Source: Paenibacillus sp. cl123 | Lineage (GTDB): Bacteria > Bacillota > Bacilli > Paenibacillales > NBRC-103111 | Length of the DNA stretch: 64,000 nt | Assembly (NCBI RefSeq): GCF_900101595.1 | Contig: NZ_FMYY01000011.1 | Span: 10,173 to 74,172, forward strand | Reading direction: 5' to 3' | Part shown: one piece after another, positions 50,975 to 61,216 of the stretch | How the letters are laid out: each line of letters begins with the position of its first letter | Position numbering within the stretch: position 1 is the first letter of the stretch | Notes under the pieces: model-generated | Database searches by the model: none | Told to the model about the DNA's origin: nothing | Seen by the model: the letters and a program-made list of their open reading frames with translations, nothing else | Translations under genes and position numbers: made by a program

Positions 50975-51782
50975 TCGAACAGGCGGCGGCGGATTCCGAC
51001 AGCTCGGGAGCATAATGGCTCAGCTTGCGGATGAAATAACAGGTCTCCGGTAAATGATGCTGGAGGAACCGAAGCGTCGTCCGGTTCATGACTTTCCTGC
51101 CTTTGTACTTCTCGATGACCTCCCGGATGAACGCATTCATCTCCAAAGAAACGCGGCCCACCTCGCTTGCAAGCTGCTGCTGGCGGGGAATGCCGGGAGG
51201 CGCGAACCGCAAGTAGCCCCGGATATGATGGTTTTGAAGAATAAAGCCTTGGAACATAGCAATGTACGCATCCGTCTGGCGAATCACCCCGACCTCGATC
51301 GGGTCCAGAACATTGCGCAGCAGCACGGCATGACCAAGCTGATCCTCCAGCCATAGGTCGAGCAGCGACCATAGAGGCAGCTCCTCCGGCTGCTCTCCCC
51401 GGACATACGAGGAGAGCAGCCGCAGATACTCTGCATTTTCATTGAGTGTCCCGTTGAAATAAGTCGGCGAGAGATCGATCATCAGCTCGTTCTGCACCCG
51501 AAGGCTCTGGATAGTCCCCTCGAATCGATAATAGCCGACCGCCACCGGCCAAGCTCTGCGCGCGAAGTTCATCAGCCCCGCTTCTCCCGGCCCTGCGGCA
51601 GGGTCAAGTCCCTCCAGCTCCCGGATCAAGCCTCCGAACAGCTGCACGTACCGCTCCGCCTCTTTCACCTCATCGGCCCGTTCGGCCGACAGATGGTCCC
51701 GGACAAAAATCGCATGATCCTGCAGAATCTCCAGCCAAAACAAATGCTCCTGCCATACGGTGATAGTTGCGCTACCCTTCAA
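50943..51782 (-). CDS. DUF2935 family protein
   Basis: The 279-residue all-helical protein has the DUF2935 pattern: WQEHLFWLEILQDHAIFVRDHL at the start, NFARRAWPVAVGYYRFEG, LIDLSPTYFNGTLNENAEYLRLL, LEDQLGHAVLLRNVLDPIE and LQHHLPETCYFIRKLSHYAP. Spaced His and Glu residues in two bundles suggest a ferritin-like metal centre. B. subtilis and B. cereus homologues are uncharacterised. TTG at 51782 has AAAGGAGGGC seven bases upstream, so it is preferred to the open frame from 51860. It converges on the deacetylase and lies between it and the giant RHS gene. Confidence 0.83.
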   Translation of the reverse strand: MKGSATITVWQEHLFWLEILQDHAIFVRDHLSAERADEVKEAERYVQLFGGLIRELEGLDPAAGPGEAGLMNFARRAWPVAVGYYRFEGTIQSLRVQNELMIDLSPTYFNGTLNENAEYLRLLSSYVRGEQPEELPLWSLLDLWLEDQLGHAVLLRNVLDPIEVGVIRQTDAYIAMFQGFILQNHHIRGYLRFAPPGIPRQQQLASEVGRVSLEMNAFIREVIEKYKGRKVMNRTTLRFLQHHLPETCYFIRKLSHYAPELSESAAACSIRRLPAYGDV

Positions 51783-52106
51783 CGTCTGCGCCCTCCTTTG
51801 TCCGACTAACCGACCGGATCGCATGAATGATCTTCGCCACCATTCAGGTATATGCCCCAAGCCGGGCTGGTAGACGCCGATACGGAAGGGCTATGCGTCT
51901 CAAGCGCCCGCCTCAGGCTGTATGAAACCCGGCTGATCCGGGATCGATGCCCGTCTTTTGCCGGATATGCAGCAGTACGAAACGACTAAGCCGCTCCTCC
52001 TCCCCGTCCAGGGAAGAAAAGCGGCCTTTTGTTGCCGAATCCGGCAGCCGAGTCCAGCTTCAAACGGACTGAAGTCCACGGCAGTTCGGCTGCGGGTTCG
52101 AGCGGT
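51783..52106. other. Intergenic region between DUF2935 and the giant RHS gene
   Basis: No protein-coding frame with a ribosome binding site is seen. A GCCGCT/AGCGGC hairpin followed by CTTTTGTT lies near 51990-52037 but points rightward, against the flanking minus-strand genes. There is no room here for an obvious immunity gene for the RHS protein. Confidence 0.5.
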
Positions 52107-55100
52107 TTACCACTTATAAGACTTGCAGCCCTTCGCCTTCAAGGCCAGCTCGGCGGTACTCGGCTTGAAGAGGTCGAGAATACTTTTGCCTCTGCCGATA
52201 TTATCAGGATTGGCTTTCAGCCCCGACTTTTCCAGCGGGTCGGTCAGATCCACCCTGAACGGACCCACGTCCAGCTTGCCGATTGGCGAGAGTTCTAAGC
52301 AGCCGCCTTCCCACCGGTCCTTTATCTTGAGTCCTGCCGTCAGAGATATGGGCCCTTTGACAATTTTGGCGGTCGCCTCAATCGACAGCCCGTCGCTGGT
52401 GAGCCCTTCTACTGGAGTGATTTCTATGCTTTTCCCTATGCCGAAGCCCGCCTCCAGGCAGGAGGAAAAGCCTTCATCCGTAATGCAGACGCGGCCTCCT
52501 CCGCCTAATCCGTTATAAGCGGTGGCCCCGACGCACAGCGTTCCGCACGGGTCGCGGTACTGCACCGGGTTATTGTTGACGTAGGCGTACAGATTGGCCT
52601 GGCCGCTCTCGAACAGGATCGGATCGCGCGCCGTCCATCGGCCCGACAGCGTATCCAGATCCCGGGCGCCGAATCTTATGAGTCCCGCTCCCCGGTCCTC
52701 CAGTCCGCCCGCATACCCGATCGGCAGCGCGAATCCCGGATTCGAATCCGCCAGCACGCCCCCGTAGCTGTCGTACGTCAGCCGTTTCACGACCTGCCCC
52801 TGAGCATCCAGCACCTGCTGCGGCGTCCCTACGCCGTCTGTAATCACATAATAACGGACGTTGTTGCGCTCCAGCCCGAGCAGCAGACCGTCTTGGTCGT
52901 ACAGGTAATTCGTCAGCTCCCCGTTTTCGTTCACCGTGCTTGTCACCAGCTGCAGCGCTGTCGGGTCACCGTACAAATACTGGATAAACTTACCGGCTCC
53001 GTCCTCCCGGTACGTTCGTCTTCCCAGCGCGTCATACGCGTACTTGTAGGTAGCTCCGGATACGGTAGCCGTCAGCAGTTCCCCGCGAGCTCCGTACTGG
53101 AACGTATCCGCGCCGCGCTGACGGAGATAACCGTCTTCGTCGAAGCTGTACGCCGTTCCGCCTACAGCCGCCAGCATATCATGCGGTCCGTAGCTGCTCG
53201 TCATTCGCTCCGAACCCGTGACCTCCCGGGCAATCCGGTTTTTGTTCACATCGTATTCGTACGCTTCCTCCGTCGCGCCTCCCGGACCGCTGCGCTGCAC
53301 ATGCGTCAGCTGTCCGTCAAGATCGAAGGTATAGAGGATCGTCTCCGTTCCTTCCGGCGTCGTGACCGTCAGGCTCGTGACGCTGCCGCTCAGGTCGTAT
53401 AAGGGCCGGGTGCGGTATACTTCCCGCCCGCCCAGCGTATAGATCCGTTCCTTCTGACGGCCCAGCTCGTCGTACGTCTGCGTCACCTGCAGCTTGCCGT
53501 CCTGCATCCCGGCCACGCTTCCGTTCGGTCCGCTCCGGTCGAACGTAAACGGTCCGTACTTGACCAGCCGGTTGGCGGCATCCCAGTCCAGATCGGTCGT
53601 CACGTGAGCGGTCTGCGACACGCCATAGACCATTCTCGTGACGGCGGTCTGGATTCTCTTCAGATTGGCCAATTCGTCGTACGAATAATCATAGACGCCT
53701 TTGGCCTTGCCCGTGATCGTCTGCTTGCTCGCCAGATCGCCGACATACGCATACTCGTTGACTTGCGGCAGCGATCCGGGAGCCACGCCGACGCTCTCCA
53801 GCTTCTTGGCCCGGTCCGTATTGTCCGCATATTCGAACGTGCGGCGAATATCCGCATCATTCATGCCTGTGATCCGCTTGCCGCCGGCCGCATCGTACAC
53901 ATAATCGATCTGGCGGCCGCTGCGCAGCGTTGACCGCTCCAACAAGCCTCCGTCGCCATGCTCCAGGCTGATCCAGCTCGGGGACTCTGCTGCCCCAAAG
54001 CCGGCAAATTGGCCCAGGTCATTATAGCTTTGCTTGTAGGCCGTACCGTCCGGCATAGTCAGACCGGCCAGCTGGCCAAGCTCGTCATAGGAATTGCCGT
54101 ATACTTTGCCGCCCGGTGTTGTGGAGGAAATCAACCGGTCGGCTTCGTCATAAGCGAATGTCTGCGAACGACCAGCCGCGTCCGTCAATGCCGTGAGCCT
54201 GTTACGCTCGTCATACGTGTACTTGGCTAGCTGTTCTCCGCGCGTTGCTTGGGAGAGCCTTCCCTTCTCGTCATACGTATATACGATCGAAGCAAGCTGC
54301 TGGCCCGGCCATTCCACCTGGACCACCCGGCCTTCCGCATTGTAAGAGAAAACCTGCTTCAACCCGTCAGGACCCGTCTCGGTCAGTTTCCGAGATTCGG
54401 CGTCATATTTCATCTCGGTGACGGAATAACCTGTCTGGTGCGTATGCATCAACGATTTCAAGCTGCCGTCCTCTTGCATTTCCACAGCGCGCGTTTCGTT
54501 GAAGGTTGCTTTCTTGCCGTTAGGCTGTGTCAGCGTCGCCTCCTTCATGACCGGCACATCCATATCCCAGCGCGGATCGCCTGTCATCGTCTTCGTCATG
54601 ACGCTTCCGTCCGGAAGCTCGATCCGCTCGCTGCCCGGCCGCACCGTGGCCACCAGACGCGCGCCGTCCGGGTCGGTCGTCGTGCGCTGCACACCACCTT
54701 CGATCCGTTTCGTTTCGTACACGGTCGAACGGCCTTCCGCATCGGTAAAGGTGACCGTCGTCCCATCGGCCGTATCTGTGCGGCTCAGCGTCTGCAGGCC
54801 TCCGGCCCCATTCTCGGCACGGATCAGCAAGCCGTCTTCGTCGTAATCGTAACGGCTGGTCTGATTCAGCGGGTTGACGAAGGTTTTCATCAGTCCCCCG
54901 GCATCGTATGTCATCCGGTATGTCTCGCCGGCCGGACTTGTGACCGCAATCAGACGGCCCTGCTCATCCGTCGTCAGCACCGTTCGCTGGCCACCTGCTC
55001 CGACAATCGCCATCGGCTTGCCGGCGTCATCCCGCTCAATCTTTACGCTGTTGGCACTCCGGTCGGTAATCCGCACCAGACGGCCTTCTTCGTCATAATT

Positions 55101-58100
55101 CAGCTTGGTCAATACAGTCTCTGTTAGAGCATCCGTCGTCTGGACATGTGCTCTATCTTCGGGCTTGAACTCGTAGACCACCTGGCCGCCTTCGTCAGGA
55201 GTCGCAACCAAGCTTTGAGATTCGCTCACCAAGAAATAGTGGATATGATGTTCATTATTCATTGTTACAACAATATGTCCGCCGTCAGCGGTAACGGCAA
55301 TCAGATCAAACTTATACGTTGCCTGTTCCGAGACCCATGACGGATTCTCCAGCTTCTCAAGAAGGCCGTCTTGCGCTACACGGTAAACACTCCGGTCGCC
55401 GGTCCTGAAATAGACGCGGTCCCGCGCGTCCAGGAAAAACCTGCTAAATCCGCTGAACACCGTATTGGAAACGAAGTAGAACTCAGCTTCCGTTGCTTTC
55501 ATACCGTGAGCGGCCGGCTTGCTTCCAGGCTCATCGAGCAGCACGCCCGCCACCCGGGACAAGGTGCCGTCTGGGCTTAGCTTGCGCACTCTCGTGTAAG
55601 TGCGGTAATCGTACCAAAGTGTGCCGGCCGTCGTATCGGACATATACAGAGAGCCGTCGCTTCCCATCCGGATCTGCTCGACCGCGCCGATGCCCGCTTT
55701 GTCGCCGGGACCGCTATCCTTGCCTTTAGCCATATGATCGCCAAGCTGTTGAAGGATGCCGTCCGGGCCAATTTTGTAGAGGGTGGTCCGATTGGGAACC
55801 AGATTACGGTCGCCCGGACGGATAGGGGTAGACGTGAAGTAAACAGAGCCGTCTGGACTTGCCGCCAGCTCGTCGATACCTGCCAGCGCTACACTCTTGG
55901 CCTCCGCTCCATCCGGCAGCGGGGTCGTCGGCCCCCCTCTCCCCGTGCCTGCAATAACCTCCCAGCTGGTCTGCCCCTTCGTTTTGCGAAGCAGCTGGTA
56001 TTTGCCCGAATCGTAGCTATAGATCGTTCCCTGGGCGTCAACCGCGATGACGTTCCCGTTGGACAGCGGAACATCCGCCACTTTGACTACTTTTCCTTTC
56101 GGGTCGAGTCCTGCAATCACTCTGCTCTGCTTAAAGAAGTTGACTGCAGAATAATAGATCCACCCATTCATGCCGGTCGTCATCGTATGGTAGTCGATGG
56201 TATACTCTTCGAGCGAGAAGCTGCCCCCGCCCGTCTTGCCGGTGAAGTCCACTTCGTCCCGCAGTGACATATTTTTGGTTTGCGTCGTGCCGTCTCCCAG
56301 CAGCAGTCTTCTTGTGCCGTCATCGTAGATATGATGCGGATCAAGGCTCCAGCCTGCAACGCCGGCAGCCGCGTACGGGTTGCGCGGACTTTCCAGCACG
56401 CCGTTCCAGCTTTGGCCTACACGGATCTCGGAAGTGCTCCGCAGACCCGAGATCACGACGGACGGGGCAGCCGAGATGCGGCCGAAGCTGTTCTCGAAGT
56501 CAGCGGACGCCGGATAATACTGCGCTTTGTATACGTAGTCCACGTTGACCGTATACGGATGGGAGCCTATCAGCTCGCGGCCGTAGGCGTCCTTTCCGTC
56601 CCACTCGAACGTATACGTCTTGTTCGAAGCCGGGGCGAAGCTCGCCCGGTGCAGCTTGCCTCCGATCTGGATGCTCACGTTCATCCTTAGCAGCGAAGCC
56701 GGCAGCGGCTTGTCGTCGCTCACCGGAATCTCCAGCGTCGACTTCGCTTTGTAGCCTTCCTCCCGCTCGGTCATGTAGTTCAGCATATACGGCGTTCCCG
56801 CGATCGGGATCTGTTGTCCTAGCGTCTGATTCTGGCAGCCGATGATCGAGCCCTTCTTCTTGCACGGATCGTCTTCCTTCTTCCGTTTCTCCCTAGGCTC
56901 CCGGTCCGGCGGCGATTCGGCGTCTCCGGGAGGACCGTACGGCCAGTTGTGATCATACGGCGTGAAGTGCGTGATCGGCACCCGCCACAGCGTCTTCCCA
57001 GGCTCATACAGCTCCGCCAGCTTCCGCTGCTCTTCCTCCGTAACGCCCAGCTCCGCCAGCTGCTCCGCGCTGTCCGCCGCTCCGTCTCCGTTCGCATCGA
57101 TCGCGGCCAGACCGTTCGTCTCCGAGACGATCCCGATTACCTTGCCGTTCGGCGACGCGATCCAGCGTCCCTTCTCCCGGTCGTAGTACGCATTCGGCAC
57201 CGTTTCCCCGGCCGGGAAGCCGATGAAGTTATCCAGGTAATGGTACACCTCCCGGTCGAACGTCACCTCTGTCGCCCCCGCCTGCACCGCTTCGTCCGCC
57301 GACAGCTCCACCGCATACGTGTACGCCACATACGGCGGCAGCTCGCCCGGCATCGCCTTCGGTCCTTCCGGCCCTGCCGTATATTCCGTCGAGCGGAAGC
57401 TGATGCTCGGCAGCGGCTGCTCCGTCCCGTCCGGCAGCTTCATCGTCGCCGTCGTCCCTGCCGGGAACAGCACCGTCGACTGGCGGCTTCCGTCCTCGTC
57501 CGTCACCGGCGTTCCCTGCGCGACCTGGATCTCCGTGCTGTTCTCCAGCTGCACCTGCGTCACCTTGCTGTCGTACGCCGTCAGCACCACATCCTCCAGA
57601 TGCTCGTAATCCCCCGGCGTCGCCTGCTTCTTCCGCTGCACGGTCATATAGCCGTCCTTCTCATACTGCAGCGTCCAGATCCCGTCTCCGTTGACCGCCA
57701 GGTCGAACATCCCGTCCGCCCGGCTCAGCGTCTGGCCCCACTCCGGATGATCCAGCACCGTGATGCGCACGCCGCCTACCGGCGCCTGGGCCGTGTCCAG
57801 CACGCGCCCTCTCAGCACGCCTGCGCGTTCCGCTTCGATCGCGCCCGGCTGTACGCCCGTCTGAATCGGGTTCGGCCCCGTGTACAGGAAGTCCGTCAGT
57901 TCCTGGAAGCTCGCTTGGCCCGACGCCGGCACCTCCGTCGCTACGCTGCCCGGATCGGGCGGCAGGTTGCCTCCGCCGCCGGTCGGCGTCGCCTGTACCG
58001 CCTCGGACTTCGCCGACTCGTTGCCGCTCTCGTCATAGGCGGTCACGGCCAGCTCATAGGCCGTGCCGTTTGTCAGTCCGGCCGCCGTATAAAAGGCGGT

Positions 58101-60257
58101 CTTGCCCGCCTCTTGGGCCGGCCCCCATGAGCCTGCCGCCGCTTCGCGCACATACACGCGATAGCCGGCCAGATCGGGTTCGGCGTTCGCCGTCCAGCTC
58201 AGCGCCACCCGGCCGTCTTGAGCGGCGGCTGCCAGTCCTGCAGGCACGGCAGGCGGCGTCGTATCCGGCTGTTCCCCGCTGAGCGGCGTCGCGCTGACGA
58301 TCGCCGACTTCGCGGAAAGGTTGCCGCTTGTGTCATACGCCGCGATGGTGAATTCATACAATGCGCCGTTCGTCAGGCCCGCTACCGTATATCCGCTCTC
58401 GCGCCCGTGCTTATCGGCTTCGCTCCATGCCGGTCCTCCCGGCGCCCGCCAGTAAACCCGGTAGCCGGCCAGGTCGTCCTCGGTGTTCGCCGTCCATTCC
58501 AGCGTCATCCGCCCGTCCCCGGGTTCCGTCCTCAGCCCGCTTGGAACCGCCGGGGGCGTTATATCCGGCGGCGGATTGCCCGCCTCCGGCATGGCCCGGA
58601 CAATCTCCGATTTCACAGATTCATTGCCGCTTTTGTCATAAGCCGTCACTGCGAACTCGTAGGTCTTGCCATTAGTCAGACCCGTCACAGAATAGGTCGT
58701 CGCCAGCAACACATCGGTACCGGCGCCCCAGAAATCTGCGCCCGCTTCCCGCTGATAGAGCCTGTAACCGGCCAAATCGGTTTCGCCGCCTGCCCTCCAG
58801 CTCAGCGCGATCATGCCGTCTCCTCGCCGTGCGTTCAAGTCGGCCGGAGCTGCGGGAGGCGTTCGATCCGGGGTTTCCGTCCCCGTTCCGCCATCCGAAC
58901 CGCCCGAGCCTCCGCCGCCGCCTGTCCCTGCTGTCCTGCCATCCAACCGTATATGCCCCAGGTCCAGCTTCTCTCCCGCCTTGGGCGACCTGTAAGTGTC
59001 GGCCGCATCCGTGCGTAAGCACTCACAGGCGTCCGTTGTCTTCGCTTCTCCGTCCAGCAGCGACAGCGCTTGTATCGCCTGCTGCGTATGCAGCAGGGTC
59101 AAGTCCGCGCGCCCGGCCTTCGCTGCTGCCGCCCGAATACCCGCATCCGAGATAAACGACAGCCGGTAGACGCTCTCCGGGGCGACATACGCCGTGAAGG
59201 AGCCATCATTTTCCGTTATCGCGTAGTAGGTCGGATTCGTCGTAAATGCCAGCACCACCCCGTCGGCCGCCTTGCCGTCGGCCCCCGTCAGCTTGCCTTG
59301 CAACACGGCCGCTTTGTCCGCGACGATAGAGTACGAATCCGCGCCTGGCGTCCAACGAACGCCCCGATAGCCGGCAATGCCGTCGCTGACGGCATAAATA
59401 TCATATTCGCCCCCGGCCAGCCCGAGCCCGGAAAGCGTATAACCTCCTCCGCGATCCGTCTTCCCTCCCGCGAGCGGAGCGCGCTTCCCTCGGGCATGCA
59501 CCCGGACGGCTGCATCCGCAAGCGGCTTCCCGTCCGCTGACGTTACGGCGACTGCAAGCGGCTTGGCCGTCTGCGGCTCTTTAAGCAGCTTCCAGACGCG
59601 ATGCAGCGTGACGGCCGCCTCCGCGCGGGTCAAATTTTTCTCGCCGCGGAATGCTCCGTCTTCGTAGCCTTGGAGGATACCCGCTTCATGGAGAGCCGCT
59701 ATAGAGGGGGCCGCCCATGCCGGAATCCGGCCGCTGTCGGTGAAGCCTGCCTCTTGGTCCGCCTTTCGGCCGGTCAGCCGCGCCAGCATCACGGCCGTTT
59801 CCTGCCGGTTCAACGCCGCCTGCGGCCGGAACGCCCCTGCTTCGTCTCCCTCTACCAGCCCCAGACGGGCCGCTTGTTTGACTTCGCTTGCATACCACTC
59901 CTCCCCGATATCCGTAAAGGACGGCTCTTTCCCGTCTCCCCTCCCTGCCTGAGGCAGCTTGGCGGCCAGACGATTCATCATCGCCGTAAATTCCGCTCGG
60001 GTTACGCTTCTCTCCGGCTGGAAAGTTCCGTCTTCATAGCCGCCTACGATGCCTTCCCCCGCCAGCTCCGCTATCTCGAGAGAAGCCCACGAGGGCAGCG
60101 GATCCTTCCAGCTTTCTATGCTGCTGTCTGCCTCTCTCCCTTCGCTCCTGACCGTCGCAGCCGGCGCATCCGCCGCTCCGACCGAACCAGCAGGCTGCGC
60201 CGCCAGAGCTGCCGCCAGCAGCAGCGGCATCTTCCGCTTTAACCATGTACTGACCAT
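52107..60257 (-). CDS. Giant SLH-FN3-RHS repeat protein (2716 aa), possible polymorphic toxin
   Basis: A signal peptide (MPLLLAAALAAQPAGSVGA) precedes three SLH domains (about residues 50-235; EGIVGGYEDGTFQPERSVTRAEF, LGLVEGDEAGAFRPQAALNRQET, AGILQGYEDGAFRGEKNLTRAEA). Two carboxypeptidase-regulatory-like units (about 240-370 and 815-890) and three FN3 repeats (about 470-770; each DTTPPAVPxGL-like) follow. NHL-like propeller repeats span about 1440-1700, and dozens of YD/RHS repeats about 1710-2450 (YDEKGRLSQATRG, YDELGQLAGLTMP). The RHS core ends RFGARDLDTLSGRWTARDP...ANLYAYVNNNPVQYRDPCG near residue 2570. The last 145 residues differ from any toxin I know: Gly-rich, three Cys, ending KSILDLFKPSTAELALKAKGCKSYKW. 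RBS is weak. It would be wall-bound and may be a contact-dependent toxin or an adhesin. Confidence 0.93.
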   Translation of the reverse strand: MVSTWLKRKMPLLLAAALAAQPAGSVGAADAPAATVRSEGREADSSIESWKDPLPSWASLEIAELAGEGIVGGYEDGTFQPERSVTRAEFTAMMNRLAAKLPQAGRGDGKEPSFTDIGEEWYASEVKQAARLGLVEGDEAGAFRPQAALNRQETAVMLARLTGRKADQEAGFTDSGRIPAWAAPSIAALHEAGILQGYEDGAFRGEKNLTRAEAAVTLHRVWKLLKEPQTAKPLAVAVTSADGKPLADAAVRVHARGKRAPLAGGKTDRGGGYTLSGLGLAGGEYDIYAVSDGIAGYRGVRWTPGADSYSIVADKAAVLQGKLTGADGKAADGVVLAFTTNPTYYAITENDGSFTAYVAPESVYRLSFISDAGIRAAAAKAGRADLTLLHTQQAIQALSLLDGEAKTTDACECLRTDAADTYRSPKAGEKLDLGHIRLDGRTAGTGGGGGSGGSDGGTGTETPDRTPPAAPADLNARRGDGMIALSWRAGGETDLAGYRLYQREAGADFWGAGTDVLLATTYSVTGLTNGKTYEFAVTAYDKSGNESVKSEIVRAMPEAGNPPPDITPPAVPSGLRTEPGDGRMTLEWTANTEDDLAGYRVYWRAPGGPAWSEADKHGRESGYTVAGLTNGALYEFTIAAYDTSGNLSAKSAIVSATPLSGEQPDTTPPAVPAGLAAAAQDGRVALSWTANAEPDLAGYRVYVREAAAGSWGPAQEAGKTAFYTAAGLTNGTAYELAVTAYDESGNESAKSEAVQATPTGGGGNLPPDPGSVATEVPASGQASFQELTDFLYTGPNPIQTGVQPGAIEAERAGVLRGRVLDTAQAPVGGVRITVLDHPEWGQTLSRADGMFDLAVNGDGIWTLQYEKDGYMTVQRKKQATPGDYEHLEDVVLTAYDSKVTQVQLENSTEIQVAQGTPVTDEDGSRQSTVLFPAGTTATMKLPDGTEQPLPSISFRSTEYTAGPEGPKAMPGELPPYVAYTYAVELSADEAVQAGATEVTFDREVYHYLDNFIGFPAGETVPNAYYDREKGRWIASPNGKVIGIVSETNGLAAIDANGDGAADSAEQLAELGVTEEEQRKLAELYEPGKTLWRVPITHFTPYDHNWPYGPPGDAESPPDREPREKRKKEDDPCKKKGSIIGCQNQTLGQQIPIAGTPYMLNYMTEREEGYKAKSTLEIPVSDDKPLPASLLRMNVSIQIGGKLHRASFAPASNKTYTFEWDGKDAYGRELIGSHPYTVNVDYVYKAQYYPASADFENSFGRISAAPSVVISGLRSTSEIRVGQSWNGVLESPRNPYAAAGVAGWSLDPHHIYDDGTRRLLLGDGTTQTKNMSLRDEVDFTGKTGGGSFSLEEYTIDYHTMTTGMNGWIYYSAVNFFKQSRVIAGLDPKGKVVKVADVPLSNGNVIAVDAQGTIYSYDSGKYQLLRKTKGQTSWEVIAGTGRGGPTTPLPDGAEAKSVALAGIDELAASPDGSVYFTSTPIRPGDRNLVPNRTTLYKIGPDGILQQLGDHMAKGKDSGPGDKAGIGAVEQIRMGSDGSLYMSDTTAGTLWYDYRTYTRVRKLSPDGTLSRVAGVLLDEPGSKPAAHGMKATEAEFYFVSNTVFSGFSRFFLDARDRVYFRTGDRSVYRVAQDGLLEKLENPSWVSEQATYKFDLIAVTADGGHIVVTMNNEHHIHYFLVSESQSLVATPDEGGQVVYEFKPEDRAHVQTTDALTETVLTKLNYDEEGRLVRITDRSANSVKIERDDAGKPMAIVGAGGQRTVLTTDEQGRLIAVTSPAGETYRMTYDAGGLMKTFVNPLNQTSRYDYDEDGLLIRAENGAGGLQTLSRTDTADGTTVTFTDAEGRSTVYETKRIEGGVQRTTTDPDGARLVATVRPGSERIELPDGSVMTKTMTGDPRWDMDVPVMKEATLTQPNGKKATFNETRAVEMQEDGSLKSLMHTHQTGYSVTEMKYDAESRKLTETGPDGLKQVFSYNAEGRVVQVEWPGQQLASIVYTYDEKGRLSQATRGEQLAKYTYDERNRLTALTDAAGRSQTFAYDEADRLISSTTPGGKVYGNSYDELGQLAGLTMPDGTAYKQSYNDLGQFAGFGAAESPSWISLEHGDGGLLERSTLRSGRQIDYVYDAAGGKRITGMNDADIRRTFEYADNTDRAKKLESVGVAPGSLPQVNEYAYVGDLASKQTITGKAKGVYDYSYDELANLKRIQTAVTRMVYGVSQTAHVTTDLDWDAANRLVKYGPFTFDRSGPNGSVAGMQDGKLQVTQTYDELGRQKERIYTLGGREVYRTRPLYDLSGSVTSLTVTTPEGTETILYTFDLDGQLTHVQRSGPGGATEEAYEYDVNKNRIAREVTGSERMTSSYGPHDMLAAVGGTAYSFDEDGYLRQRGADTFQYGARGELLTATVSGATYKYAYDALGRRTYREDGAGKFIQYLYGDPTALQLVTSTVNENGELTNYLYDQDGLLLGLERNNVRYYVITDGVGTPQQVLDAQGQVVKRLTYDSYGGVLADSNPGFALPIGYAGGLEDRGAGLIRFGARDLDTLSGRWTARDPILFESGQANLYAYVNNNPVQYRDPCGTLCVGATAYNGLGGGGRVCITDEGFSSCLEAGFGIGKSIEITPVEGLTSDGLSIEATAKIVKGPISLTAGLKIKDRWEGGCLELSPIGKLDVGPFRVDLTDPLEKSGLKANPDNIGRGKSILDLFKPSTAELALKAKGCKSYKW

Positions 60258-60418
60258 CCATGCCTACCTCCTCATCCTGATTGCTCCGACATAGTATAGC
60301 CGCAGTCATAGAAGAGGCGTAAGCGCCTACCCGACTAAGCATGTCACAAGATTTGTCATTTTTTGCTGTCATTTTGGTGACATTTTCCCTCTGCCGCCCC
60401 CATTCGGCCCCGCCCCGT

Positions 60419-60447
60419 TTGACTCGGCAAAAGCTGCTCGGTAAAAT
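60419..60447 (+). promoter_or_regulatory. Sigma-A promoter of the NfrA-like gene
   Basis: TTGACT (60419-60424), exactly 17 bases, then TAAAAT (60442-60447); each hexamer matches consensus at five of six positions. Gene start is at 60482. Confidence 0.72.
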
Positions 60448-60481
60448 GGGTACAACTGACAATTGGGGGTTATAACGCTGT

Positions 60482-61216
60482 ATGAATACTGTGATCGAAT
60501 TGCTCCAGCGCCATCGCTCCATCCGCAAGTTCAAGCCTGTGCCGCTCACTTCCGAGCAGATCGATGCGATTGTGAGTTCCGCTCAGATGGCGTCCAGCTC
60601 CAGCAATGTACAAGCTTACAGTCTGATCGCCATCCGCGACGCCGGCATCCGAAGCAAGCTGGCCGAGCTGGCGGGGAACCAGAGCTACGTGGCGGACTGC
60701 GGGCTGTTCATCGTCTTCTGCGCGGATCTGCAGCGGTTGCAGGAAGCGACCTTGAGGCATCGTGAGCCCTTTCACACGAATACAGAAAGCTTCCTCGTCG
60801 CCACCGTCGACGCCGCGCTCGCCGCGCAAAATGCCGCTGTGGCCGCCGAATCGCTCGGACTTGGCATTTGCTACATCGGGGGCATACGCAATTCAGCTGA
60901 AGAAGTCAGCCGTCTGCTGAAGCTTCCTCAGCTCGTCTATCCGGTGTTCGGCCTGTGCATCGGCACGCCGGACCAAGAGCCGTCTCATCGCCCGCGGCTT
61001 CCACAAGCCGGTGTGCTGCATTGGGATGCTTATGACGAAGAGGCTATGAAGTCCGGACTCGACGAGTATGATCGCATCATGCATAATTACTATAAGGAAA
61101 GAACACAGGGGAAAACGCTCACCACCTGGTCGCGGGGCATTGCGGACAAGTACAAGAAGCCTGTCCGGGCCCATATGAAAGCTTTCCTGGAAGCCCGCGG
61201 GTTCAAGCTGAACTAA
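60482..61216 (+). CDS. NADPH-dependent FMN oxidoreductase (NfrA/FRP nitroreductase family)
   Basis: This 244-residue flavoprotein matches NfrA1/NfsA in length. It carries HRSIRKFKPVPLTSEQIDAIVSSAQMASSSSNVQAYSLI at the start (FMN phosphate contacts), VDAALAAQNAAVAAESLGLGICYIGGIRN in the centre and VFGLCIGTPDQEPSHRPRLPQAGVLHWDAYDE. TLTTWSRGIADKYKKPVRAHMKAFLEARGF at the end is typical of this group. It reduces nitro compounds, quinones or flavins with NADPH in the cytoplasm. The ribosome binding site (GGGGGT) is modest. The gene is divergent from the giant RHS gene and has its own consensus promoter. Confidence 0.93.
   Translation: MNTVIELLQRHRSIRKFKPVPLTSEQIDAIVSSAQMASSSSNVQAYSLIAIRDAGIRSKLAELAGNQSYVADCGLFIVFCADLQRLQEATLRHREPFHTNTESFLVATVDAALAAQNAAVAAESLGLGICYIGGIRNSAEEVSRLLKLPQLVYPVFGLCIGTPDQEPSHRPRLPQAGVLHWDAYDEEAMKSGLDEYDRIMHNYYKERTQGKTLTTWSRGIADKYKKPVRAHMKAFLEARGFKLN

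Noticed and set aside
50943-51782. DUF2935 as an immunity protein for the RHS protein
   Set aside because: It is separated by 324 bases, has its own ribosome binding site and is a widespread family not linked to RHS toxins.
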